A DNA stretch of 21,997 nucleotides from Pseudomonadota bacterium. GTDB taxonomy: Bacteria > Myxococcota > UBA9042 > PHBI01. This document shows positions 6,673 to 15,900 of the stretch, piece after piece (positions within the stretch are counted from its first letter, which is position 1; the number at the start of each line of letters is the position of its first letter). Where the stretch lies: assembly GCA_005772945.1 (NCBI GenBank), contig SXIE01000016.1:1-21997 (forward strand), in the 5' to 3' direction. The position numbers and the translations under genes were made by a program. The notes beneath the pieces were generated by a model, which did not search any database, had not been told where the DNA came from, and worked only from the letters and a program-made list of their open reading frames with translations.

Positions 6673-7358
6673 CCAGCCCCTGCGATGGCTGCGAGACCTC
6701 GCGCTGCTGCATCGTGTTCGACCCCGAGCTGACGTGCGCCGATCTGCATCGCCTGTGTCGCGCCCGCGGCCTCGCCCCCGAGAACGTGGCGACCATCGCG
6801 CCGGTGCGTGCCGATGAGGCCGGTCCCGATGCGATCCGCTTCGACGACACGCCCTGCGCGTGGGAGCTGCGCCTGGCGCGCACGCGCACCGCCCGCGGCA
6901 ACGGCGGCCGTCGACGCTGTCAGTTCCTCGTCGATCTCGGACTCGAAGCGGCCCCCGGCGAACCGGCCCGGCAGGTCAACCGCTGCGGGGTCTACCAGGA
7001 TCGCCCGATGATGTGTCGCCTCTATCCCAGCGACAAGACGCCGTTCGGGCTCATGGTCGGGTCGCCGCGCCGCGTGTGCCCGCCGGGGGCCTGGAGCGCC
7101 CTCAAGGCCGACGTGCCGGGGCTCCTCGCCACGCACGCACGCGCAGATGCCGAGCGCGCGCTGCATCGCTTGTTTCTGGCGCGCTGGAACGCGTGCATCG
7201 CGCGCACACCGTCAGGCCCCGCGACCGCCGCGCGCGCGCTGTTCTTCGCGTGCGTCATGCGCGTTCACGATGCGCTCGCAGCCGCTCCGGGCGCGGATCC
7301 ACTGGCCGCCATCGACGCCTGCTTCCTGCCGCTTGAACGCGCGGACCTGCGCGCATAG
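6669..7358 (+). CDS. YkgJ-family cysteine-cluster protein (second of a tandem pair)
   Basis: This is a cytosolic protein of 229 aa whose ATG at 6669 overlaps the upstream stop by four bases. The N-terminal cluster is C5-x2-C8-x4-C13-C14. The second set, C84-QFL...C106-GVYQDRPMMC116-RLYP, matches the YkgJ consensus better than its neighbour. Cys63 (DTPCAWEL) and Cys138-region residues (RRVCPPGAW) are extra candidate ligands. The shared spacing to C106 and C116 suggests an old duplication, with both halves then diverging. Metal binding is family knowledge; a joint complex of the two is inference from the coupling. Confidence 0.87.
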   Translation: MTSPCDGCETSRCCIVFDPELTCADLHRLCRARGLAPENVATIAPVRADEAGPDAIRFDDTPCAWELRLARTRTARGNGGRRRCQFLVDLGLEAAPGEPARQVNRCGVYQDRPMMCRLYPSDKTPFGLMVGSPRRVCPPGAWSALKADVPGLLATHARADAERALHRLFLARWNACIARTPSGPATAARALFFACVMRVHDALAAAPGADPLAAIDACFLPLERADLRA

Positions 7359-7373
7359 GCTCCGCACGTCGCC

Positions 7374-9746
7374 ATGATTCGGAAGCCCCTCGTTCGGTCG
7401 TGCATCGTGGCGCTCTTGGGTGCGGCGCTCCCGCGTTGCGACGGGCCCACCCCTGCGCCACGCGGCCTCCAGTTGGTCGTGACCGAGTTGGTCGACGCGG
7501 GCGTGCGGCGCGAGGTGAGCGTCGTCGGTCCGCGCGGCGCCGATCTCAGCGTGGCGGGCGCGACCGGCGCCGTCGACGTGTTGGTGGATGGCGTCGTGAC
7601 CTTGCGCCTCGCGCCCCCCGGCTTCAGCGCGCGCTACACACCGAGCGCGCCCGACGGCGCATCCTTGCATCTAGTTGCAAGGGATGACGCGGGTCGCGAA
7701 TCGCCGCCGCGCGTCCTCGCGGTGGACCGCGCGGCGCCGGTGGTGGTCGCGACGACACCGGCCGCGGGCGCGCGCTTGGCGGGGCTCACCGAGATCGCCT
7801 TCACGCTCGGCGATCGCAGCCGCGTCGACTTCTATGGCACCAAGGTGCGCCTCCTGGTCGGGACGCGGACGCTCTTGGAAGGGACGGATTTCGTGCGGCT
7901 CGCGCGCCCGCCGGACATGCTGGTGCTGACGCTCGAGGCGCCCTTCGATGGCACGTTCCATGCGCGGGTAACGACGCGCGACGTCGTGGGTAACGTGGCC
8001 GACCAATCGTTCGCGCTCGACTTCGTCGTGGATCGCAGCCCACCGACCGTCACGTTCCTTTCGCCGAGTGCGGGCGCGGTCCTGACCGGTGCCTTCGCAT
8101 TGTCCGTGGAGGCCCCCGCCGACACGGCGGCGATCGGCTGGGTTCTCAGCGACATCCATGAGAACCGCCGCACCGGGTTGCTCGTCGCGGACGGTGCAGG
8201 GTGGAGCGCTGCCGTCGATCCGCGCGGCCTGAGCGACGGCCCCCTGACCCTCAAACTCACGGCCGTCGACCAGGTCCAGAACATCGCGACCGACGCGCTC
8301 GCGGGCCTGTCGCTCGCGGGCAAAGGTCCGACGCTCGTCGCGCTCGAGCCGCCCCGAGGCGCTTGGGTGGCCGAAAACGTCGCGATGCGCATCGAGGTGG
8401 GCTCGCTCCAGGACCGCGTGGCGCGACTCGAGGCGCGCGCCGCCGCCGGGGTCCTCATCGCGACGATCCCGATCAATCAGGATGGCCTCGCCGCCGCCGG
8501 GGTCGCGCCGCCGCCGGCCACGCTGACCTTGGTCGACGCGGCCCAGCGCCGGACCGTCGTCGAGACGGGTTGGCGGCTCGACACGCACGCGCCGCTCCTC
8601 GCATGGTCGCCCCCGCCGACCTCCGTGAGCGGGGTGCCGCTCGGGGCGCCGCCGACGATCGTCCCCGTGGTCCTCGACGCGGAGTCGGGCGCGAATACGA
8701 GCGTGACCCTGGCGAGCCTCGTCGTGACGCCGCCGCCCGGGGGGCGCGCCGGAACGTGGAGCGCGCGGGCCGTGCCGGTCGATCTCGTCGGCAACGCGGG
8801 CCCCGAGGTGAACGCCGTCTGGCAGGTCGACGGCCAGGTCCCCTCGGTGAAGGTTGCGGTGCCCCCGCCGCAGGCCTTCGTCGGACCGCGCGTGGTGATC
8901 GTCGCTGCGCTGGCGGACGACGACCGCGTGGCCGACGCCGGCGTCGCCGCGCGCGACCAGGGCGGCCGCGGGGAGGCGCTTGCGGGTCTTCATCCCGATC
9001 CGAGCGGCCTTCTCCGCACCTCGCTCGATCTGGCGCGGCTCACCGAGGGCCCCGTGACGCTGACCGTCGAGGCCCACGATCGCGCCGGGCTCTCCGGCCG
9101 CACCGAGGTCCAGGTCGCGCTCGATCGGACCCCGCCGCGCCTCACGCCGGTGGTGCCCGTGGCCGCTTGGTTGGCGGCGTCCAGCACTGCGCTCTTCGCC
9201 GCGAGCGATGCGGGTGCGGGGGTCGGGGCCATTCGCGTCCGGCGTGCGGACGAGGCGATCGCGCGCGCGCTGTCTTTTTCCAGCGCAGGCGTCGCGCTCG
9301 TGACATTTGACGCGCGTGACGCGGACGACACGGGCGACGCGGGAGCGACCCCGCACGGCGCTCTGCAGACCTGGTTCGTGAGCGCCAGCGATGCGGTCGG
9401 TAATACGGCCGAGCTGGCCGTCGTGGCGAGCATCGATCGGGTGCCGCCCGTCGCCGTTCTCGCCCCGGTTCCGGCGCTGGTCGCCGCATTTCCGGACCTG
9501 ACGGTCATGCTCGGCGACGACGGATCCGGCGTCGATCTCGACGCTTGCGCGCTGCTCGTCGTGCGCGACGACGTGCCGATCGCGGACGCGACGCTCGTCG
9601 CGACGGGCGAGCCGGGCGCCTACGCGATCGCTATCGTCGATGCGGATTTGGTTCCCGGACGCTGGAGCGTTCGCGTCGTGCCGCGCGACCGCGCCGGACT
9701 CATCGGCGCGTCGGCGCTCATGACGTTCACGTTCGAGCGCCCGTAG
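7374..9746 (+). CDS. Exported protein with an array of Ig-like repeats
   Basis: This is a 790-aa protein starting 16 bases after the upstream cysteine-cluster gene, without a visible ribosome site, so it may be coupled. An N-terminal signal-like stretch (IRKPLVRSCIVALLGAALP) is followed by Cys22 in ALPRC, which is not a standard lipobox. The remainder looks like about seven beta-sandwich repeats of 85 to 105 residues. They are marked by 'DR.PP.V' turns near residues 118, 220, 584 and 688, with weaker forms near 317, 403 and 486. Closing '(D)..GN' motifs (VGNVADQS, VGNAGPE, VGNTAEL) also recur. This is the layout of bacterial Ig-like (Big) surface proteins that act as stalks or adhesins. No catalytic domain is seen. 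It ends 19 bases from the convergent acylase gene. Confidence 0.87.
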   Translation: MIRKPLVRSCIVALLGAALPRCDGPTPAPRGLQLVVTELVDAGVRREVSVVGPRGADLSVAGATGAVDVLVDGVVTLRLAPPGFSARYTPSAPDGASLHLVARDDAGRESPPRVLAVDRAAPVVVATTPAAGARLAGLTEIAFTLGDRSRVDFYGTKVRLLVGTRTLLEGTDFVRLARPPDMLVLTLEAPFDGTFHARVTTRDVVGNVADQSFALDFVVDRSPPTVTFLSPSAGAVLTGAFALSVEAPADTAAIGWVLSDIHENRRTGLLVADGAGWSAAVDPRGLSDGPLTLKLTAVDQVQNIATDALAGLSLAGKGPTLVALEPPRGAWVAENVAMRIEVGSLQDRVARLEARAAAGVLIATIPINQDGLAAAGVAPPPATLTLVDAAQRRTVVETGWRLDTHAPLLAWSPPPTSVSGVPLGAPPTIVPVVLDAESGANTSVTLASLVVTPPPGGRAGTWSARAVPVDLVGNAGPEVNAVWQVDGQVPSVKVAVPPPQAFVGPRVVIVAALADDDRVADAGVAARDQGGRGEALAGLHPDPSGLLRTSLDLARLTEGPVTLTVEAHDRAGLSGRTEVQVALDRTPPRLTPVVPVAAWLAASSTALFAASDAGAGVGAIRVRRADEAIARALSFSSAGVALVTFDARDADDTGDAGATPHGALQTWFVSASDAVGNTAELAVVASIDRVPPVAVLAPVPALVAAFPDLTVMLGDDGSGVDLDACALLVVRDDVPIADATLVATGEPGAYAIAIVDADLVPGRWSVRVVPRDRAGLIGASALMTFTFERP

Positions 9747-9765
9747 GCGCCGCCGCGTCCGGGCC

Positions 9766-12700
9766 TCACGGTGAGAGCGTGATGAAGTCCACGGTCCGTT
9801 CACGCGCCCCGAGCACGGCCGCTGGCGTGTAGTACTCCGGCGGGGCTTCGTTCTTGGCCCAGTGCTCGGTCTCGTCCTGGTAGTGCGGCAAGGTCGGGTT
9901 CTCGCACTGCCCGCCCGCCACGACCCCGTCGAACGCGACGATGTCGGTCAGCTCGAACACGTTCCGGATGGCCGGGCCGTGCGAGTAGGTGAAGTTCGTG
10001 TTGTTCAGGCCGATGCTGTTCGCGTCGACATTGAAGTTGTCGCCGTGACGCGGGAAGCCGTCCGGCATGACGCTCGCCGAAGGCACGTCGAACTCGGGCG
10101 TGACGTTGTTCACGAACTTCACGGTATGCAGCAGGCCCCAGCGCCAGGCGGCGGTGTCGCTCGTCCCGAAGCCGCCCTGCTGAGCGACCCCGACCTTGGC
10201 GGGGTCGGACAGGAACGCCATCGCCTGGGCCAGCGTCGCGAGCACGATCGTCTCGCGCGTCTCGACGACGGCGCTCGTGCGCGCGTCGTCCCAGAGGCGG
10301 CTCGTCGCGGCGACGGCGTCGTAGGTCCGCATCGTCTCGGGGCGCAAAAACACGCGCACCAGCAGGCGTCCCAGCATCGAGTCGCCGAGCTTGGTCGAAA
10401 TCAGCGCGTCTTCCTCGAAGAGGTTCGGTACCAGCAAGACCACGAAAGTATTGAAAATTGCGGTGGCCGCCGAGGCCTTCGCCGCGTCGCTTCCGGCCGC
10501 CGCGCCGATGCCGCTCTCGGCCCCGAACCCGAGCGTCTGCCAGGTCGTCAGCAGCGTCACGGCCTCTTCCACCGCGGGCGTCACGAGCCCTGCCGCCTCG
10601 GGCGCGAGCCCGTCCTTCACCTTCTTCACGGCCGCCAGGATCGTCGGCACCAGCGCCGTCCCGAGCGCCGACTTGTGGTCGCCCTGAATCGCGCTCATGT
10701 CGGCGCGCGTCGCCTTCGTCCCGGCGCCGATCAGGTCCTTCAGGCGCTCGTCGACGCGCGCCGCCCGGAACCCGATGTCCCACGCGTACCCGAGGTAGTA
10801 CGGCAGATCGTCGAATGGATCGCCGTCGAACGAGACGCCGACCGGATCCGCATTTGCCGTCATGAGGTAGCCCTTGGCCGGGTTGTGCGCCTGCGGCAGA
10901 TCCGCGCGCGGCACGAAGCCCTCCCACTCGCATTCGCCCGTCTCCCCCGGCATCGGCAGGAACGGCGGGTACGCGGTCGCGGTCCCGGCGTAGCACGCGC
11001 GGATCGGCAAGAGATGCGACGGGTACCAACCGATATCGCCGTCCTTGCCCGCGAAGATCCAGTTCTGCGCGCCGACCCCGAAGCGATCGAGCGCCGCCTT
11101 GAAGTCGCTCCAGCTCGTCACCGTGTTGAGCCGCCAGATCGCCCCGAGCTCGTCGGTCGGCTCGAAGCCCGTCCATTTCCACGTCACCGCCGCCCAGGTC
11201 CCGTCCGGATTCACCTCCAGCGACCACGGGATCACCGGCCCGTGATGCGGCACATCGAGCAGCGTGAGCTCGAGCGTGCACCAGCCGTCCGCGCCGAGCG
11301 TCGCGCTGTGCGTCAACATCGCAACATACGTCGGCGCCGCGTCGACACACGCCGTCACGCCCGACGGCAGGACGTAGCGGAACGTCTCCACGCGCTCGAC
11401 CAGCGGCACCCACGCGCCCTTGAAGCGCACGTTCTTCTTCGTCGCGTCGAGCGTCTCGAGGTACATATCGGTCACGTCGTCATAGAACACCGTCGCGCCC
11501 CAGGCCGCATGGGCGTTGTGTCCGAGCACGATCCCCGGCGCGCCCGCGAAGTTCACGCCCTGCGCATCGAGCGCCCCGCCGGCCAGAGCGGTCGACACGT
11601 GCACCTGATAGAAGACCGCCGGATTGCGCAGCGCGAGGTGCGTGTCGTTCGCGAGGATCGGCCGCCCCGACGCGGTGTGCGCCCCGCTGACGACCCAGTT
11701 GTTCGAGCCCCATTCCTCGGTGCCCGCGCCGCGGAACGCGTGGTGCGGGATCTGCTCGAGCTCCTCCTGTTCTTTGCGCATGCGCGCGCGCTGGGTCTTC
11801 GAGAGGCCCTTGCCCGACGCGCGCGACTTCTCCATATGCGCCGCCAAATCCCACACCGGCACCTGCTTCGCGCCGCCCTCCGGCGGGTTCGTCGCGACCT
11901 CCACCGGTGGCTCGAAGTTAGCGACATCGTAGGCGATTCCCTCGAGCGGGCTCCCCGCCGGGAACGCCTCGAGCAGCCCCGCGATCGTATCGTGCAGCGC
12001 CAGCTCGTCGACGACCCCGCCGAAGCCGAGGTCCCAGGTCTGCAGCCGCGCGATCGCCATCGTGTCCGCGGTGGTCCATTCATAAAGGATCGCCTCCCCG
12101 AAGATCGCCACCTCGAGCGCCCGCGGCTCGCGCCCCGCGCGCATGTTCGCGAGATACGCGTTCACGCCGGCCGCAAAGGCCTCGAGCGCGGCCTGCAGCT
12201 CGGGGTCGTGGTCCTTGGTGGCGGCGGCCATCTCCTGGGCGACCGACCCGAGGCGCAGCGCGCGCAGGTAGATGTCGCCGCTCAGGCTCTTGGGGTTGCC
12301 GAGCTCGGCGAGACGCCCTTTGGCGGCCGAGCGCAGCGTGTGCATCTGGAACATGCGATCGCGCGCCGTGACGTAACCCTGGGCAAACACCACGTCGGTC
12401 GTGCTCTTGCCGTAGATATGCGGGATGCCGCGGTCGTCGTAGCTGACGCGCACAGGATCGGCGACGCCAGCGACTTGGAGGACCTGGTCGGCGTTCACCT
12501 TGGTCCGGGAAGTAATCGGGCTTGGTGTAGGCGACGATCTCGGTTTCACCTTCTGTATCGGGGACTTCGGTGGCGACAAGCGTGTCGGGGCTGGTCGTCG
12601 CTTCCGCCGCCACCGCGTCCGCGTCGTCGTCGGCGACTTCGGTGGCGACCGTCGTGTCACTGCCATCGGGCGTGACGGCGGTGTCGGTGCCAGTGTGTGC

Positions 12701-12787
12701 CGTGGTGTCCACGCAGGCCCCGAGGGCGCCAAACAGGCCGACCACAACTGCATTCAGCGCTCGTCTCGCGTCTCGTTGGATTCGCAT
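9766..12787 (-). CDS. Penicillin acylase family protein (Ntn hydrolase), lipoprotein, with a frameshift near 12502
   Basis: Two overlapping frames make one gene. The start is the ATG at 12787 with a GGGAGGAA site. The first 95 codons give a signal, lipobox LGAC (Cys25) and a Thr/Asp-rich tether ending KPDYFPD. One extra base (C at 12502 on the coding strand) must be skipped to continue into KVNADQVLQVAG and 911 further residues, about 1006 aa in all. Family motifs are clear: IPHIYG, the FAQGYVTARDRMFQM helix, the self-cleavage and catalytic serine in EEWGSNNWVVSG (Ser361 of the joined protein), NPAKGYLMTANADPVG, and near the end CENPTLPHYQDETEHW. The family hydrolyses amides such as penicillins or acyl-homoserine lactones after autoproteolysis into two chains; the substrate is not predictable. 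As written the frame is broken: sequencing error, recent mutation or programmed shift. Confidence 0.92.
12563..12649 (-). repeat. 15-bp direct repeat in the acylase tether
   Basis: GACTTCGGTGGCGAC on the plus strand occurs exactly at 12563-12577 and 12635-12649, 72 bases apart, which keeps frame. On the coding strand both encode VATEV within the Thr/Asp/Glu-rich linker after the lipobox. Confidence 0.7.
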
Positions 12788-12841
12788 CGAAGTTCCTCCC
12801 ACCCTGCGGAGCCATGACGCGGCCCGTCGGTGCTGGCGACC

Positions 12842-12870
12842 TGGATACCGTGCGCCCGCGCCCGCGGCAA
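12842..12870 (-). promoter_or_regulatory. Candidate promoter for the penicillin acylase gene
   Basis: On the minus strand TTGCCG (12870-12865) and TATCCA (12847-12842) are 17 bases apart, about 55 bases before the ATG at 12787. The motifs are partial matches to the sigma-70 consensus but well placed in the divergent intergenic region. Confidence 0.35.
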
Positions 12871-12899
12871 GGATCGGCAGAGGGCACCCCCGGGGCGCC

Positions 12900-12928
12900 T
12901 TGAAACCGGCGCCGAGCCGTGGTCAAGT
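12900..12928 (+). promoter_or_regulatory. Candidate promoter for the NHL-repeat lipoprotein gene
   Basis: TTGAAA (12900-12905, 5 of 6 consensus bases) and TCAAGT (12923-12928, 3 of 6) are 17 bases apart, 28 bases before the ATG at 12957. It is divergent from the acylase promoter candidate, with about 30 bases between them. Confidence 0.35.
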
Positions 12929-12956
12929 CCGGGCATCCCCCTCCGGAGACGCAGCC

Positions 12957-15900
12957 ATGGCTCCCACGCTCACTCTGTTCAAGGCCACGACGAGCCTCGC
13001 CCTCGTCGCCACCCTCGCGCTCGGCGCCTGCGGCGATGACGACCAAGGCAAGCAGACCCGCCTCGACGTCGCCGACACGTCCTCGGCGGAGACCGTGGCC
13101 GAAACCACGACCGCCCCCGAAACCAACGACGAGACGACCTGCGTTCCCCTCGACTGCGCGGCGCTCCAGGCCGAGTGCGGGACTCCCGACAACGGCTGCG
13201 GCACCCCGCTCGCGTGCGGCACCTGCTCGCGCGACCACGCCGTCGGGACCTGCGACGCCGCCGCCTACACCTGCACCTTCGCCTGCGATAGCGGCTTCCA
13301 CGCCTGCGGCGACCTCTGCGCCGCCAACGACGACATCACGCACTGCGGCGCGACCTGCGAGGTCTGCTCCGCGCCCGCCTCCCCGCTCGAAATCGCCACC
13401 TGTGACGGCACCCAATGCCAGGTCGCCTGCGCCGCCACCGCCACCGACTGCAGCGGCGTCTGCGTCGATCTCGCGACCGACAAGGACCACTGCGGCGCCT
13501 GCGACGCCGCGCCCTGCGACGGCAAGTGCATCGATCGCCAATGCGTCCCTGACTACACCGTGAGTCTCGTCTCGGGCGACGCCCAAGAGGCGACCTTCAA
13601 CAACACCGTCCCCCAGCTCGTGATGGTCAAGGTCGTCGACACGGCCGGCGCCAACGCGGGCAGCGTGAAGCTCTACATCGCGCCCTCGCCCGGCGCGGCC
13701 GCATCGCAGCTCGAGATCACGACCGCCTCGACCGGCGTCGCCACGTTCCGCCCGCGCGTCGGACGCGGCCTCGGCGAGTACACCTACAAGATCGGTCTCG
13801 TGCCCTCGGGCGCGGGCGGCGTCACCGTCAAGGCCACCGCCAAAGCGCCCGCCGCGGACTCCGTCTTCCCGCTCGTCAACCTCGAGCACGTAAGCGCCGA
13901 CGGCCCCATTCCCGGCCCCGGAAGCCTCGCCGGAATTCAGCGTACGGCGGGGATCGCCTACGCCCCCGACGGCACCGTCTACTTCGTCGGCGGCCAACGC
14001 GTGCTCGCGCTCGCCCCCAGCGGCGCCCTTTCGGCCTTCGCGGGAACCCCCAACGGCGGCTCGGGCGGCGACCAGGGCCCCGCGCTCGAGGCCGGACTTT
14101 CCGGGCCAACCGGCCTCGCCCTCGATGAAGCGAACGGTCTCCTGTTCATTGCAGATACAAGCAACCATCGCGTGCGCGCCGTTGATATCGCGCGCGGTAC
14201 CATCACGACGTGGGCGGGTGGCGGCAGCGCGACCGACGCCAACTTCGGCGACGACGGACCGGCCGCGGGGGCCGTCCTCTCGGGGCCCGACGCGCTCACG
14301 ATCGGACCCGACGGCGCCCTCTACCTCTTCGACCACGGCCACTCCAGGGTGCGGCGCGTCGACCCACTCACGACGATCATCACGACCATCCTCGCGACCG
14401 GCGGCACCGGTTGCCTGCCCGGCGATCCGCTGCGGTTCACCGGTTACGGGCAGGAGATGCCGATGGCCTGGGACCCCGCGGGCCAGCTCTTCCTGGGTGG
14501 CAGCATCGCCTGCGGCGACTCGGGCGGCAACGGCAACGGCCCGCTGCCCGGCGTGGTGCGCCGCGCCGCTGACGGGACGCTCCACCGCGTCGCCGGCTTT
14601 GCCAACGGCACGACCTCGGACGGCGCCACCGGCCTAGCGCTCAGCGTCTCGAACGTCTGGGGCCTCGCCTTCGACCCCGGCGGCAACCTCTACATCGCCG
14701 AGGGTGACCGCATCCGCCGTATCGACACGGCGACCGGGATCGCCACGACCGTCATCGGCGGCGCGAGCGCCGGCGGCTCCGGGGACTTCGGCGCGGCCAG
14801 CGCCGCCCAGGTCAGCAAGCCCGTCGACATGGTCATCGCCCCGACGGGCGAGCTCATTTTCGCCGACAGCACCAATCGCTCGCTCCGCAGCATCTGGGCC
14901 CTCAGCGGCACCAGCGAGGGTGCCGCCACGCTCGCCATCACCGGCGGCAACACGCAGACCGTCTTCGTCGACCAGGCGTTCCTGCCGTTCACGGTCAAGG
15001 TCACGGACGCCGCCGCAAAGGGCCTCGCCGGCGCTCACGTCCTCTTCGCCGAGAACGAGCCCGGCTCCTCGCTCGCCGACGACATCGTCACGACCGGCGC
15101 CACCGGCGTGGCCGCCGTCACGGGGCGCGTCGGCCTCTCGCTCGGCGACTACACCTTCAGCGCCGAGAGCCGCGACATTCACGGCGAGCACATCACGGGC
15201 AGCCCCGCGACCTTCACCGTCACGGCCCAGGCGCCCGCCGCCGGCACCATCTTCACCGCTGTGAACGTCGATCACACTGCCGGAACCGCGCGCGACCTCG
15301 GGCCCGGGACCACGAGTCGCCTTCCCGCGACGCAGCTGATCGCGACCTCCAGCACCGGCATGATCTACTTCACAGCCGCCCCCTCGGTCTGGTCGCTCGA
15401 TCCCGACGGCGTCCTCGAGCGCGTCGCGGGCAAAGGCTCGGGTTTCGGCGGCGACTTCGGCGCCGCCAAGGACGCCGAGTTCTATAACCCGCGCGGCCTC
15501 GCGCTCGACGAGGTCGACGATATCCTCTACGTCGCCGACACCAACAACCACCGGATCCGCGCCATCAACCTCGCGACCGGGATCATCACCACCTTCGCGG
15601 GTGGTGGCGACGCGCTCGGACCCAACTTTGGCGACGACCAGGCCGCGACGAGCGCGGTTCTGGCCGGTCCGGTCCACATCACCATCTTCGGGCGCGACCT
15701 CTTCATCGGCGACGAAGGACACAACCGAATCCGCAAGGTCTCGCTCGACACCGGCATCATCTCGAACTTCGTGTCGATGTTCGGCGCCAGCCCGAACTGC
15801 GCGGCACAGCCGTCCGTCATCCCGATCGGCGGCTACTCGCTGACCTTCCCGCTGGCCTTCGACGCCACCGGGCGACTCTACTTCGGCTCGAGCATCGCCT

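Noticed and set aside
9862..12675. Plus-strand open frame of over 900 codons antisense to the acylase
   Set aside because: The translation is Arg/His/Val-rich without any motif, while the opposite strand has the full acylase signature.
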